This document shows, piece after piece, positions 15,795-24,045 of a stretch of DNA of 64,000 nt (position 1 is its first letter; every line of letters begins with the position of its first letter). A model generated the notes under the pieces. That model was not told the origin of the DNA, ran no database searches, and saw only the letters and a list, made by a program, of their open reading frames with translations. The position numbers were made by a program, and so were the translations under genes. Source of the stretch: Actinomycetota bacterium (GTDB taxonomy: Bacteria; Actinomycetota; Actinomycetes; Nanopelagicales; Nanopelagicaceae); NCBI GenBank assembly GCA_016870715.1, contig VGAL01000002.1:34204-98203 (forward strand), in the 5' to 3' direction.

Positions 15795-16573
15795 GAATTG
15801 CCAATCATCTGAGTGCGCTGCTCTCGAGCGTACGGACTCATCCGCATAACCTCTGGTAGGCGAAGAGCGTTGTTGCGAAAAGCCACCAAGGCGCGATTGG
15901 TCACGCTCTCTTGCCCCGGAAAACTCGGCCAGCCGTACACATCGCGAGCCCAACGCGGTAACGAGGCAGCGGCGAGCGTGGCTACCGATGCCCAAAGTCC
16001 TGTCGCGGGGGTGGCGAAGCGAAGAACCGGTGACATCGGAGGGAAGGTGAGAAAGACGCTGGTGCGCTTGGCTTCTTCCGTTGCCTTAAGTTTTGGTTGT
16101 ATCTCTTCCATATACCGATGCAGTTGCTCATATGAACTCGGCACACTCTCTCGATCTATCCCAACGAGCTCTGCAAAGATCACCATCTGCTCCAAATAAT
16201 CGTCGATATCCATATCTGATAAGGGCATCCCTGACCTCTTTGCGACATCGATAAAGGCATCGACCATCGAGGTATGAACCCAGAGCAACTCCTCTTGAGT
16301 ATCCAAACCCAATCGGCGATGTATCATTCGTACTCGTTCAGCGGCGGGATCGACCTCTTCACGTGAGCCGTACGTCACCAGCGAGACGTACTCTCCGGTG
16401 CGGCGCAATCTGCCCCACGCATCGTCGCGAAAATCTGAGTACTTTGCGACCCCCGCCATCGCTCCAGGGTGTAGAGCTTGTTCCATAAGTGCACGTATTC
16501 CACCAACGATTAACGCTGGATCAGAATGTAGTCGCGCGACAATCGAATCGGGCGCGAAATAACCTCTCTGCAC
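15791..16573 (-). CDS. MpaB/rubber-oxygenase family protein (DUF2236)
   Basis: 260 residues with the family pattern: ALMEQALHPGAMAGV near 27-41, RVRMIHRRLG around 80 and ELLWVHTSMVDA around 95. The conserved histidines are candidate haem or metal ligands. Members include latex-clearing oxygenase and fungal MpaB; most bacterial copies, including this one, have unknown substrates. The start is GTG at 16573 with a strong AGGGGAG four to five bases upstream. It follows the RecB-like gene by 24 bases and overlaps the ParA-like gene, so it sits mid-operon. A hydrophobic stretch near 190-205 may touch the membrane. Confidence 0.8.
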   Translation of the reverse strand: MQRGYFAPDSIVARLHSDPALIVGGIRALMEQALHPGAMAGVAKYSDFRDDAWGRLRRTGEYVSLVTYGSREEVDPAAERVRMIHRRLGLDTQEELLWVHTSMVDAFIDVAKRSGMPLSDMDIDDYLEQMVIFAELVGIDRESVPSSYEQLHRYMEEIQPKLKATEEAKRTSVFLTFPPMSPVLRFATPATGLWASVATLAAASLPRWARDVYGWPSFPGQESVTNRALVAFRNNALRLPEVMRMSPYAREQRTQMIGNS

Positions 16574-16597
16574 AAGACTCCCCTAAGAAATACTCTT

Positions 16598-17404
16598 TTA
16601 CTGTTCATCAAGGCCCGCCCACGGTTGCGCAGGTGCTCGATCGGCATCGGTACATATCCGAGCGTAATCGCAATATGCGCAAAGCGCTCCCGGAGTAGCT
16701 GGGAAGCGCATTTCGGCAGTGGCTTCTAACGCCTCGACGGCGATACGTTCGGCGCGATTTATATGGCGGGCCAGCGAAGCATCGTCGTGACGGAAAGCAA
16801 CTTTGGTATCAGATGGAAGGTGATGAAGTTCTACCGTGCGACATGGCTTCCGTAACGTGCGCTCGGCCGCGAGCGCATAAATCGCTAGCGCTAACGAACC
16901 ACCAGTCTCCGCCTCATCAGGGGGGCGCTTTCCAGTCTTGTAATCAACAATTACTAATTCACCATCGCGTTCATCGATTCGATCGACACGACCAGAGAGC
17001 GATAGTCGCCCAGTTGTCGTACTCACAGTTCGCTCTATACCTCTAGGCTCTAGATGTGGATCAACATTGGCCAGATATTGTCGTACCCAATTCTCAGCGC
17101 GAAATCGATAGCGATCTGATTGCTCTTCATCACGAAATCCTTCGTTACGCCAATGCTTAATTACTAGCTCTGCTCCTTTTTCCATAGTGCGCTCCTCAAG
17201 CGCAAGTGTGAACCATTCGCGGAGCGCGTTATGAACTGCGCTTCCCATGCTGTTGTGGCCCCACGGTCCGCCTCGTGGAGGTTTTGGGGTATCTATATAT
17301 GTGTAGCGATACTTCTTTGGACAATCCAGCCACGTCTCTAAACGATAAGGCGTACAGGCGAAAAGCCTCTCTGGCATTCCATCAAAAGTTTGTTGATCGC
17401 TCAT
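16598..17404 (-). CDS. RecB family exonuclease (PD-(D/E)XK nuclease, Cas4/AddB-like)
   Basis: 268 residues. The nuclease core is LVIVDYKTGKRPP (about 150-163), preceded by the RVDRIDE segment that supplies the first acidic residue. One cysteine in DCPKKYRY near the N-terminus plus CAYC and a later cysteine (CAYCDYARIC) near the C-terminus match the split four-cysteine iron-sulfur site of AddB and Cas4 nucleases. No helicase is attached; pcrA is 44 kb away. The role is probably DNA end processing in repair, in the cytosol. The ATG at 17404 overlaps the MarC stop by four bases. Confidence 0.87.
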   Translation of the reverse strand: MSDQQTFDGMPERLFACTPYRLETWLDCPKKYRYTYIDTPKPPRGGPWGHNSMGSAVHNALREWFTLALEERTMEKGAELVIKHWRNEGFRDEEQSDRYRFRAENWVRQYLANVDPHLEPRGIERTVSTTTGRLSLSGRVDRIDERDGELVIVDYKTGKRPPDEAETGGSLALAIYALAAERTLRKPCRTVELHHLPSDTKVAFRHDDASLARHINRAERIAVEALEATAEMRFPATPGALCAYCDYARICTDADRAPAQPWAGLDEQ

Positions 17405-18039
17405 GCGTTGATAAAGGCGCGTACAGAATCAGCAATCATCTGGACCGCGATTGCCGCTAGTAAGAGACCTGCGATTCGAGCAATCAATGTCACCCCAGAT
17501 TTCTTGATGATCTTGATAATCCCAGTGGAATAGGCGAGTACCAAACCAAGAAATAAGTGCAAAATAACAATCGCGACCAGAAGCGCGGCCATCATCGCAA
17601 CTGAACTCGTCGATGAAGATGTTGCCTGTTTAACGAAGATGATCGTGGCAACGATTGCTCCTGGCCCTGCCAGTAATGGAGTTCCTAAAGGAACAAGTGC
17701 AACATTGACATCGCTCTCGTCCGCTGGTTTCCGTTCATTTCCGATGAGGAGGTCGAGCGCCACTAGCAAGAGGAGTAAGCCGCCTGCTCCCTGTAGCGCT
17801 GGAAGGGAAATCTTCAGATAGTCGAGGATCAACTGACCAAAGAGTGCAAAGACAATTATGACTAATAAAGAGACGCTCGCCGTTTTCCATGCCAATCTCC
17901 GTTGCTCTTCCACGGAGTATTTCGAGACTAGAGAGAGAAAAATTGGCATCACTCCTGGCGGGTCGATAATCACAATCAAGGTGACAAAGACCTGAATGCC
18001 AAAGGTGAGCGCGCTGATGGTGCTCATACTCGCGTTCAA
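17401..18039 (-). CDS. MarC family integral membrane protein
   Basis: 212 residues with six hydrophobic segments and MarC/UPF0056 signatures: IVIIDPPGVMPIF near 20-32 and VPLGTPLLAGPGAI near 115-128. The family was named after the mar locus but is not an established drug exporter; function unknown. The start may be TTG at 18039, which overlaps the PHP gene stop (TTGA) and has GAGGTG eight bases upstream, or ATG at 18027 without such a site. I prefer the TTG for its ribosome site and coupling. Confidence 0.87.
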   Translation of the reverse strand: MNASMSTISALTFGIQVFVTLIVIIDPPGVMPIFLSLVSKYSVEEQRRLAWKTASVSLLVIIVFALFGQLILDYLKISLPALQGAGGLLLLLVALDLLIGNERKPADESDVNVALVPLGTPLLAGPGAIVATIIFVKQATSSSTSSVAMMAALLVAIVILHLFLGLVLAYSTGIIKIIKKSGVTLIARIAGLLLAAIAVQMIADSVRAFINA

Positions 18040-18896
18040 ATCGTAAACACCTCACATCCTTTACCTCGGTCGAGGATACCCTCCCAAACTTCCGGCGCAG
18101 TGACTTCCATCGCAAGTCGTTGGCCAACACTGATACCGTGATAATCACTGGAACCGGTTGCGAAGAGTCCGCGAGCATCGGCCAATTCGCGCAAACTCGC
18201 ACGTGCGCTCTCATCATGATCACGATGATCAACTTCGAGGCCATCTAGTCCGCATCTTGCAAGCGATTCAATCTCATCGAGTGAGTAAATGGCCCCGCGC
18301 GAGCCAGCCAAGCCATGAGCAAGGATGCTGACACCACCGGCATTCTTTATCGCAGCGATTGCCTCTTCCGGGCTCGGAGCGAAATGTCCGACATAAAATG
18401 GAGAATCATTATGTAAATACTGAGCAAAGGCTTCGTTACGACTTTCGACTACACCTCTTGCCACCAACGCATCAGCCAGATGCGGCCTCCCAAACGTGAC
18501 CGCGCTACCAGAGTGCGCAACTACATCATCGAAAGAGATATCGATGCCTGCACCATTGAGCAACTCAATGATTTTTCGCATACGAGGAATCCGATCATCA
18601 CGAGTCAGAGACATTATTTCCGCAAGTGCGCTATTGCCTGGATCGAAGAGATATCCGAGCATATGAACGCTCATCCCGGATGGGGTACGACAGGAAATCT
18701 CTGCACCGGGAACAATTGTTAATTTGGATGAGCTATCGAGATTTCGTTGATTCTGTAAACCTTGCCAACCAAGCACCGTGTCATGATCGGTAATAGCAAT
18801 CACGGCTAACTCTGCCAATCGGGCTTGTTGAATTAACTCCTCTGGTGAATCTTGGCCATCACTGATGTTGGTATGAGTATGAAGATCAATCAACAT
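18036..18896 (-). CDS. PHP domain phosphoesterase (RNase AM / YciV-like)
   Basis: 286 residues. The four PHP metal motifs are visible: DLHTHTNISDG at 4-14, AITDHDT near 35-41, PGAEIS near 64-69 and the late GSSDYHG. Members hydrolyse 3',5'-nucleoside bisphosphates such as pAp or trim 5' ends of small RNAs; another class are histidinol phosphatases. Length and the ISDGxxSPEEL start favour the nucleotidase/5'-3' exonuclease group. It is cytosolic. Its start overlaps the EamA gene end by 11 bases, so the two are co-transcribed. Confidence 0.85.
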   Translation of the reverse strand: MLIDLHTHTNISDGQDSPEELIQQARLAELAVIAITDHDTVLGWQGLQNQRNLDSSSKLTIVPGAEISCRTPSGMSVHMLGYLFDPGNSALAEIMSLTRDDRIPRMRKIIELLNGAGIDISFDDVVAHSGSAVTFGRPHLADALVARGVVESRNEAFAQYLHNDSPFYVGHFAPSPEEAIAAIKNAGGVSILAHGLAGSRGAIYSLDEIESLARCGLDGLEVDHRDHDESARASLRELADARGLFATGSSDYHGISVGQRLAMEVTAPEVWEGILDRGKGCEVFTI

Positions 18897-19821
18897 GTGG
18901 ATGCTCGCCCTCTAGCTCGCCCTGTAGTTGCGAGGTTCGGGTTGCTACTAACCCGCTACCAAAAATTAATAACGCAATCCCAGGAATGATTCCTGCTGGG
19001 GGGACTTGATTTAACCACCATGCAGCTAGTAGCGCGCCGACTGGAACCTCGAAGAAGACAATAAGCGAGACTACAGCAGGATTTACTCGCACCAGCACTT
19101 GATTGAACATCGTGTGGCCAAGTAGTTGGGCGCCCACAATCAAGCCAATAATTAATAGCCACTCCGATTGCGGATAATCTGTAAGCGATGCTCCAGAAGG
19201 AATCACAAATATCAAACATGTGAGGGCGCAGACTAAGTAACAAATTGCAGTGTACGTAGTTGTCGAGACTACCTTTTGAACGTGAGAACCTGCAGTCACA
19301 TACGCTGCCGCAAGTGCGCCACCCAGGAGTGCAATCAAGTCACCGAGAAGCGAGCGGGTTGATAACGACCAATCCACGCCGGTGATAATGAGAACGCCAA
19401 TCATTGAGATTCCCATACCTACCCAGACTCGGTAATCGACTTTTCTTCCCTTATAACGGAGCCAGAGCGCAGCAAAAATTGGTTGCATCGCAGTTAAAGC
19501 AGTGCCGCTTGCCACGCTTGTCATTCGCATCGAGTAGAAGAAGCAGATGAAATGAAGAGCGAGGAATACTCCAGCAAGAATCGACCAGCCCCAGGAAATC
19601 TTCGATAGTCGACGCCACTCTCCCTTTGCAATTGCAAAGGGCAAGGTAATCAAAGAACCGCCGAGATTTCGCCAAAATATTGCTACGGGAACCGCCATGG
19701 TGCCCCATGCGATGAGTGGACCTGAGGTGCCGATGCCGAAGACTCCAATGGTTAAACGAAGTAAATCAGCGCCGGAAATAGGAGATCGCATCCGTGCTGC
19801 GGGACCCTGATGCGAAGTCAT
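18886..19821 (-). CDS. EamA/DMT-family transporter
   Basis: 311 residues with ten hydrophobic segments arranged as two EamA repeats (about 18-145 and 160-295), the usual drug/metabolite transporter topology. A frame extends upstream to 20079 but it is antisense to the CBS-domain gene; the ATG at 19821 is chosen because TAGGGT lies seven bases upstream. Substrate unknown; relatives export amino acids or metabolites. First gene of the six-gene chain that runs to the ParA-like protein. Confidence 0.87.
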   Translation of the reverse strand: MTSHQGPAARMRSPISGADLLRLTIGVFGIGTSGPLIAWGTMAVPVAIFWRNLGGSLITLPFAIAKGEWRRLSKISWGWSILAGVFLALHFICFFYSMRMTSVASGTALTAMQPIFAALWLRYKGRKVDYRVWVGMGISMIGVLIITGVDWSLSTRSLLGDLIALLGGALAAAYVTAGSHVQKVVSTTTYTAICYLVCALTCLIFVIPSGASLTDYPQSEWLLIIGLIVGAQLLGHTMFNQVLVRVNPAVVSLIVFFEVPVGALLAAWWLNQVPPAGIIPGIALLIFGSGLVATRTSQLQGELEGEHPHVD

Positions 19822-19828
19822 GAGGAAG

Positions 19829-19845
19829 ACCCTAACCGGTACCCT
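19829..19845. promoter_or_regulatory. Back-to-back leaderless-type -10 elements, EamA and MgtE-N/CBS genes
   Basis: Minus strand: TAGGGT at 19829-19834, seven bases from the ATG at 19821. Plus strand: TACCCT at 19840-19845, seven bases from the ATG at 19853. The full divergent spacer is 31 bases. Confidence 0.5.
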
Positions 19846-19852
19846 TAGGCTT

Positions 19853-21115
19853 ATGAGCGCTACATTGAATCGAGTCTTTATAGCGCGCCTAGCGGGAACT
19901 GCAGTTTTCGACCCAGCTGGTGACCAAGTGGGCAAGGTGCGCGATGCTCTCGCAACCCTGCAAGCAGGACCATTGGCACCGCGAGTATTAGGTCTGATTG
20001 TTGAGGTACCACCTCGACGAAGGATATTCATACCAATTACTCGAATCACTTCCATCGAACCAGGGACTGTCGTGATCACTGGTTTATTGAATGTACGGCG
20101 CTTTCAACCACGCCCTGGTGAATTTCTCGTCCTCGGTGAATTTCTAGATCGCACAACTACTCTGATTGGAAAGACCGAGCGTGTTGTCATTGAGGATATT
20201 GCGATGGAGCAGAGTCGTCGTGGTGATTGGTTATTAAGCAAAATCCATGTTGCTCCGAAAGGAACTGGTCTGCGTCGTCGCGGCCCAGGTAAGACAGTCG
20301 AATTCTCAGAACTCACTGAATTCATTACAGGTGAAACTGATGATGGTGCGCGGAGTTTGATGGCCACCTTGGCAACTCTCAAAGCAGCCGACCTTGCTGG
20401 AGCTCTTCATGAACTATCTATGGCACGTCGGGTCGAAATCGCACGGTCGCTTGATGATGAGCGCCTTGCTGATGTGTTAGAAGAGATGGAAGAGGGAGAG
20501 CGCGTTGCACTCCTTGCGCAATTAGAAGGTGAGCGCGCCGCAGATGTACTTGGTGAAATGGATCCCGACGATGCTGCTGACTTGCTCCGCGAAGTAGGTA
20601 GCGAAAAGGCCGAATCACTTCTTAACTTGATGGAGCCAGAGGATGCTGAGGATGTCCGTCGGTTGATGGTGTACGAAGATTATTCCGCTGGTGGAATGAT
20701 GACGACTGAGCCAGTAATACTTGCCGCCGATAACACAGTCGCTGAAGCGTTAGCAGCCCTTCGTGCCAGTGAGATTACGCCCGCTCTTGCCGCTCAAGTC
20801 TTTGTGACCAGAGCGCCACATGAGACTCCCACCGGGAAATTCTTGGGAATCGCACATTTCCAACGGCTATTGCGGGAGCCTCCTGCAACTTTGCTCGGTT
20901 CAATCATTGATACCGAATCAGAATCTCTCACCCCCGATAAGAACCTCACGACGATTTCTTCCTACTTTGCCGCGTATAACTTGGTAGCAGTTCCAATCGT
21001 CGATGAGAATGATCGATTACTTGGGGTTGTGACCGTTGACGATGTTCTTGACCACTTGCTACCTGAAAACTGGCGTGCGCGCCATGATGATGACGGCCGG
21101 GAGGTGTTGAAATGA
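19853..21115 (+). CDS. MgtE N-domain and CBS-pair protein without a transport domain
   Basis: 420 residues. An N-terminal PRC-barrel-like region (about 1-155) is followed by an MgtE intracellular N domain (about 165-275, repeats such as RRVEIARSLDDERLADVLEEM and LLNLMEPEDAEDV). A CBS pair (about 280-410, ending GVVTVDDVLDHLLP) closes it. In MgtE channels these two domains sense Mg2+, but the membrane pore is absent. The following DUF1003 membrane gene overlaps by four bases, so the pair may form a two-part metal-sensing membrane complex; that is inference. The same gene pair occurs in many actinobacteria. The start at 19853 is preferred to an in-frame ATG at 19820 because of the TACCCT element. 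Confidence 0.87.
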   Translation: MSATLNRVFIARLAGTAVFDPAGDQVGKVRDALATLQAGPLAPRVLGLIVEVPPRRRIFIPITRITSIEPGTVVITGLLNVRRFQPRPGEFLVLGEFLDRTTTLIGKTERVVIEDIAMEQSRRGDWLLSKIHVAPKGTGLRRRGPGKTVEFSELTEFITGETDDGARSLMATLATLKAADLAGALHELSMARRVEIARSLDDERLADVLEEMEEGERVALLAQLEGERAADVLGEMDPDDAADLLREVGSEKAESLLNLMEPEDAEDVRRLMVYEDYSAGGMMTTEPVILAADNTVAEALAALRASEITPALAAQVFVTRAPHETPTGKFLGIAHFQRLLREPPATLLGSIIDTESESLTPDKNLTTISSYFAAYNLVAVPIVDENDRLLGVVTVDDVLDHLLPENWRARHDDDGREVLK

Positions 21116-21591
21116 GCAATCGTCTTGATCTTCCACGTCGTGGAAAGCGATCACTGCGACCAACTTACAACTCAGAAGCATTTGGTCGGCTCTCGGAGCG
21201 TTTTGCACGTTTCTTAGGGACCGCTAATTTCTTGGTGTACATGTCGGTATTCGTGCTGACATGGGTGTTATGGAATGCCCTCGCACCGAGCGATCTACGC
21301 TTTGATTCGTTCCCCTTCATCTTCCTAACGCTGATCTTGTCTCTACAAGCCTCTTATGCTGCCCCTCTAATTTTGCTTGCACAGAATCGACAAGCAGACC
21401 GGGACCGAATTCAATCTGCCGAAGACCGATCTCGTGATGAGCGCAATCTTGCCGCGACCGAATATCTGACACGAGAGATTGCAGCGCTCCGTGAGGGACT
21501 TGGCGATGCCGCTACTCGCGATTTCATTCGTGGTGAGCTCCGGGAATTACTTGAAGAGTTGCGAAGCAAAGTGGAGTCGGACTCGGAGTAA
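21112..21591 (+). CDS. DUF1003 membrane protein
   Basis: 159 residues. Two transmembrane segments (about 40-60 and 68-92) carry the DUF1003 pattern FLGTANFLVYMSVFVLTWVLWN and DSFPFIFLTLILSLQASYAAPLIL (read in parts). A charged cytoplasmic tail follows, with heptad-like spacing (about 95-159) that may be a coiled coil. The ATG overlaps the stop of the CBS gene (ATGA), which points to coupled translation and a physical partnership. Function unknown. It ends four bases before the convergent orphan gene. Confidence 0.88.
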   Translation: MSNRLDLPRRGKRSLRPTYNSEAFGRLSERFARFLGTANFLVYMSVFVLTWVLWNALAPSDLRFDSFPFIFLTLILSLQASYAAPLILLAQNRQADRDRIQSAEDRSRDERNLAATEYLTREIAALREGLGDAATRDFIRGELRELLEELRSKVESDSE

Positions 21592-21595
21592 GCCC

Positions 21596-22033
21596 TTACT
21601 TTCTCCACTCTTCTCTAAATGTCCACCCAAGTCGCTCACACTTATGAGCAATTTGTTCAATCTCGCGCTCCAATATGTCTGAAGCTCTGTTAAGTTGTGC
21701 GACATCACCCACGTGCTTGTCAACGTGTTGACTCCACGCGCACATTGCAGCCGTAAATTCCCTAAAAATATATGCAGCCTCATGTTCGGCCGGGGAATCT
21801 TGAGGGGCTTGGGCAAGAATTTTTTTGATATATGTCTCAGCACCCGTTCCATCTGATGCCGCCTTCTGCGCTGCAGATTTGTAGTAGCGATATGACTCAA
21901 TAAAGGGGAAGAAGAGTTTCGTGGAGTCACTCCTGCCACCCGGAGAACCTGGCTCATACTCTCTAAAGTGCAACCAGTACCAGCCACTCAAAAGTATTGG
22001 AATGATCAGAAGGACTAAGAATTGAAGTTCCAT
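21596..22033 (-). CDS. Unrecognised membrane-anchored protein
   Basis: 145 residues that I cannot assign to a family. One N-terminal hydrophobic segment (about 4-22) is followed by a basic/aromatic turn and a soluble, largely helical domain (about 40-145) with charged residues and a single CAW cysteine. The gene has codon use like its neighbours and AGAGGGGT about eight bases before the ATG at 22033. It lies between PsiE (49 bases upstream, same strand) and the convergent DUF1003 gene. The alternative frame at 21547-21987 lacks the membrane segment and a ribosome site and is rejected. Confidence 0.6.
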   Translation of the reverse strand: MELQFLVLLIIPILLSGWYWLHFREYEPGSPGGRSDSTKLFFPFIESYRYYKSAAQKAASDGTGAETYIKKILAQAPQDSPAEHEAAYIFREFTAAMCAWSQHVDKHVGDVAQLNRASDILEREIEQIAHKCERLGWTFREEWRK

Positions 22034-22082
22034 CGATAAGCACCCCTCTGCTCCGCTTCATAGCTTCTGGAAGGAAGAGCTA

Positions 22083-22547
22083 TCACCCTTGCTCCATGGG
22101 ATCGAAACTTCTTCGTGAGAATTTTGCAATTGCAAGCGCTACTACTAAGAGTAAGCTGATTATGGCGCTTATTCCGAGTTCATAGAGAAGGCGTGTGAAT
22201 TTCTCTTGACTAATGTCACTTCCCAGTGTCAACGTGGCACCAACAGTCAAGATACTTCGAACAGACGCAATCACGCCAATTATCAAGAAGCTCTCTAATT
22301 GATAAGAGCCGTTGGTAAAACGTCCAATAACGGTTCGAAGAATCTCCAGCAAAATAATGACAAAGAGAAGGTCGTTTATTCCGCGAATCGCTCCTTCAGG
22401 GTAAATCCGCTCGGCTTCAATAAGTCGAATAACTCCCTGATAGGTTGAAATAAGCGCAACAATAAAAACGCCTACTCCAAGGAGGGCGTGCATCAAGTCC
22501 TCGGCTATATCGACAATTTTGGGAGGTAACACAGTGCGCTGAGCCAA
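22083..22547 (-). CDS. PsiE-like phosphate-starvation-inducible membrane protein
   Basis: 154 residues with four transmembrane segments (about 17-38, 56-77, 84-108, 122-144) and the PsiE-like centre LLFVIILLEILRTV followed by a cytoplasmic RF turn. The family is linked to phosphate starvation in E. coli but has no known activity. The start is TTG at 22547: AAGGAG stands five bases upstream, and no better ATG fits. It follows mrp in the opposite order with a 68-base gap, so it probably has its own promoter; I saw only a weak candidate. Confidence 0.8.
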   Translation of the reverse strand: MAQRTVLPPKIVDIAEDLMHALLGVGVFIVALISTYQGVIRLIEAERIYPEGAIRGINDLLFVIILLEILRTVIGRFTNGSYQLESFLIIGVIASVRSILTVGATLTLGSDISQEKFTRLLYELGISAIISLLLVVALAIAKFSRRSFDPMEQG

Positions 22548-22615
22548 CGCTGCTCCTTAAATTACTTTGGTAACTAAAGTGTAGGTACTACTTGCTCAAT
22601 CAGCCAGCCCAAAGG

Positions 22616-23737
22616 TCATGAACGCGGTGAAATTGGCAAGTGTCGCCCAGCCAGCGAGACGCTCCGTTTCAACAGTTGATCGGCAATCTCTTCAAGAGCC
22701 TTTGTGGAGCCCCGACCTTCTGCCATAGGGGCTCCAATATCTCCAGCCTCACGTAGCTCAGGATCAAATGGGATTCGCCCCAATAACGGCACTGGAGCAC
22801 CGGTGAGTTTCTCTAAGCGTGCCACGGTCTCTTCCCCACCACCTGAACCAAAGAGCGAGATCATCTCGCCGCAATGTGGGCAGGCGAATGCAGACATATT
22901 CTCAATGACGCCGGTGAGTTGTTGCTTCAATTGATGGGCAAGGCGTCCAGCGCGCTCAGCCACTTCTGCCGCAGCCACTTGTGGCGTTGTGACAACGATT
23001 AATTCTGACGATGGAATCAATTGACCAAGTGAGATAGCGATATCTCCGGTACCAGGTGGCAGATCGAGTAAGAGGAAATCTAATTCACCCCAGAATGCAT
23101 CGGCTAAGAGCTGTTCTAACACCTTATGAAGAATCGGTCCTCGATAGGCAACTGGGTCTTCACGTTGTGGTTTGAACATCTCCATCGAAGCGACTCTGAT
23201 TCCACGAGTATCCTCAGGAGGAATGAATGTGGTGTTATCAATCGCCGTAGGACGTGCTCCGAGCATGCCAAGAATTCGCGGAATGGAGTGGCCGTAAACA
23301 TCGGCATCCAAGATTCCCACTCGCTGACCTCTAGCAGCCAAAGCGACTGCGAGATTGGCAGTAACTGAGGACTTTCCAACGCCCCCTTTCCCGGATGCGA
23401 TTGCAAAAACACGCGTTAACGAATCTGGACGAGCAAATGGAATCGTTTTTTCATTTCCACCCCGAATGATCCGTTTAATTTCATTTCGCTGTTCATCACT
23501 CATTACATCAAAATCTATTTGCACGCTCTTGATATTTGAAATACCAATTACCGCCTTAGAAATATCTTCTTGCAAGCGATCTTTCATCGGACAACCTGCG
23601 ATGGTTAGGTAGATACCGATTCTGGCGACATCCCCAGAAATATCGATGCTCTTTACCATGCCTAATTCAGTCAGTGGTCGCCGAAGTTCTGGATCGATTA
23701 CTTTAGTAAGAGCCTCTCGAATTAATTCACTGCTCAT
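22616..23737 (-). CDS. mrp: Mrp/ApbC iron-sulfur cluster carrier ATPase
   Basis: 373 residues. A MIP18 (DUF59) domain occupies about 1-85, and the P-loop ATPase begins at 110 with the intact deviant Walker A GKGGVGKS at 116-123. The CPHC pair in the C-terminal half should bridge an iron-sulfur cluster between two subunits. It loads Fe-S clusters onto apo-proteins; clients in this window could include WhiB, FdxA and the RecB-like nuclease. Start at 23737 overlaps the TatB stop by four bases, giving a tatB-mrp unit. Confidence 0.93.
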   Translation of the reverse strand: MSSELIREALTKVIDPELRRPLTELGMVKSIDISGDVARIGIYLTIAGCPMKDRLQEDISKAVIGISNIKSVQIDFDVMSDEQRNEIKRIIRGGNEKTIPFARPDSLTRVFAIASGKGGVGKSSVTANLAVALAARGQRVGILDADVYGHSIPRILGMLGARPTAIDNTTFIPPEDTRGIRVASMEMFKPQREDPVAYRGPILHKVLEQLLADAFWGELDFLLLDLPPGTGDIAISLGQLIPSSELIVVTTPQVAAAEVAERAGRLAHQLKQQLTGVIENMSAFACPHCGEMISLFGSGGGEETVARLEKLTGAPVPLLGRIPFDPELREAGDIGAPMAEGRGSTKALEEIADQLLKRSVSLAGRHLPISPRS

Positions 23738-24030
23738 GGAAGTTGTGGATCCTGTCGGACCGAGTTCTTATCGAGAGCAGGTTCATCCTCAAGGGCCTGA
23801 CGCATTTGCTTTCTGATGAAACTCTTAGGATTGAGATCACTCACGCTCAAGTCTTCAAAACCTGGACCTAAGTTCTCGCGTAGATCGCTCGTGGCAGATT
23901 GTGTAAAGCCACGGACTTTACGGAGGAAGCGCGCGGCGTCTGCTGCGAAGGTAGGAAGTTTAGATGGACCAACTAAGACCAAGGCAACAAGGGCCAAACC
24001 AAGGAGTTCGCCGGCACCAATATCGAGCAT
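23734..24030 (-). CDS. tatB: Sec-independent translocase protein TatB
   Basis: 98 residues: a short N-terminal membrane helix (about 7-20), the hinge GPSKLP (family consensus GPxxLP) and an amphipathic helix with KVRGFTQSATSDLRENLG, then a polar tail. This fits TatB better than the shorter TatA. It acts with TatC as the receptor for twin-arginine signal peptides; tatA and tatC are not in the window. The ATG at 24030 has TACGAT six bases upstream and starts 15 bases after the htrA stop. Confidence 0.85.
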   Translation of the reverse strand: MLDIGAGELLGLALVALVLVGPSKLPTFAADAARFLRKVRGFTQSATSDLRENLGPGFEDLSVSDLNPKSFIRKQMRQALEDEPALDKNSVRQDPQLP

Positions 24031-24036
24031 CTAACT

Positions 24037-24042
24037 ATCGTA
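24037..24042 (-). promoter_or_regulatory. Leaderless-type -10 element of tatB
   Basis: TACGAT on the minus strand, six bases before the ATG at 24030. It lies just after the htrA stop, so tatB-mrp may be transcribed apart from htrA. Confidence 0.4.
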
Positions 24043-24045
24043 ACG

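Noticed and set aside
15090-15995. Longer reading of the ParA-like protein beginning at 15995
   Set aside because: The extra 67 residues are out of frame inside the MpaB-like gene; the ParA fold starts at the ATG at 15794, which overlaps that gene's stop by four bases.
16598-17404. Cas4 protein of a CRISPR system
   Set aside because: The cysteine pattern is shared with Cas4, but no cas genes or arrays are near and the protein is longer; RecB-family exonuclease is the safer name.
18886-20079. Longer reading of the EamA transporter beginning at 20079
   Set aside because: The extra 86 residues are antisense to the MgtE-N/CBS gene, are not hydrophobic, and the ATG at 19821 has a well-placed -10 element.
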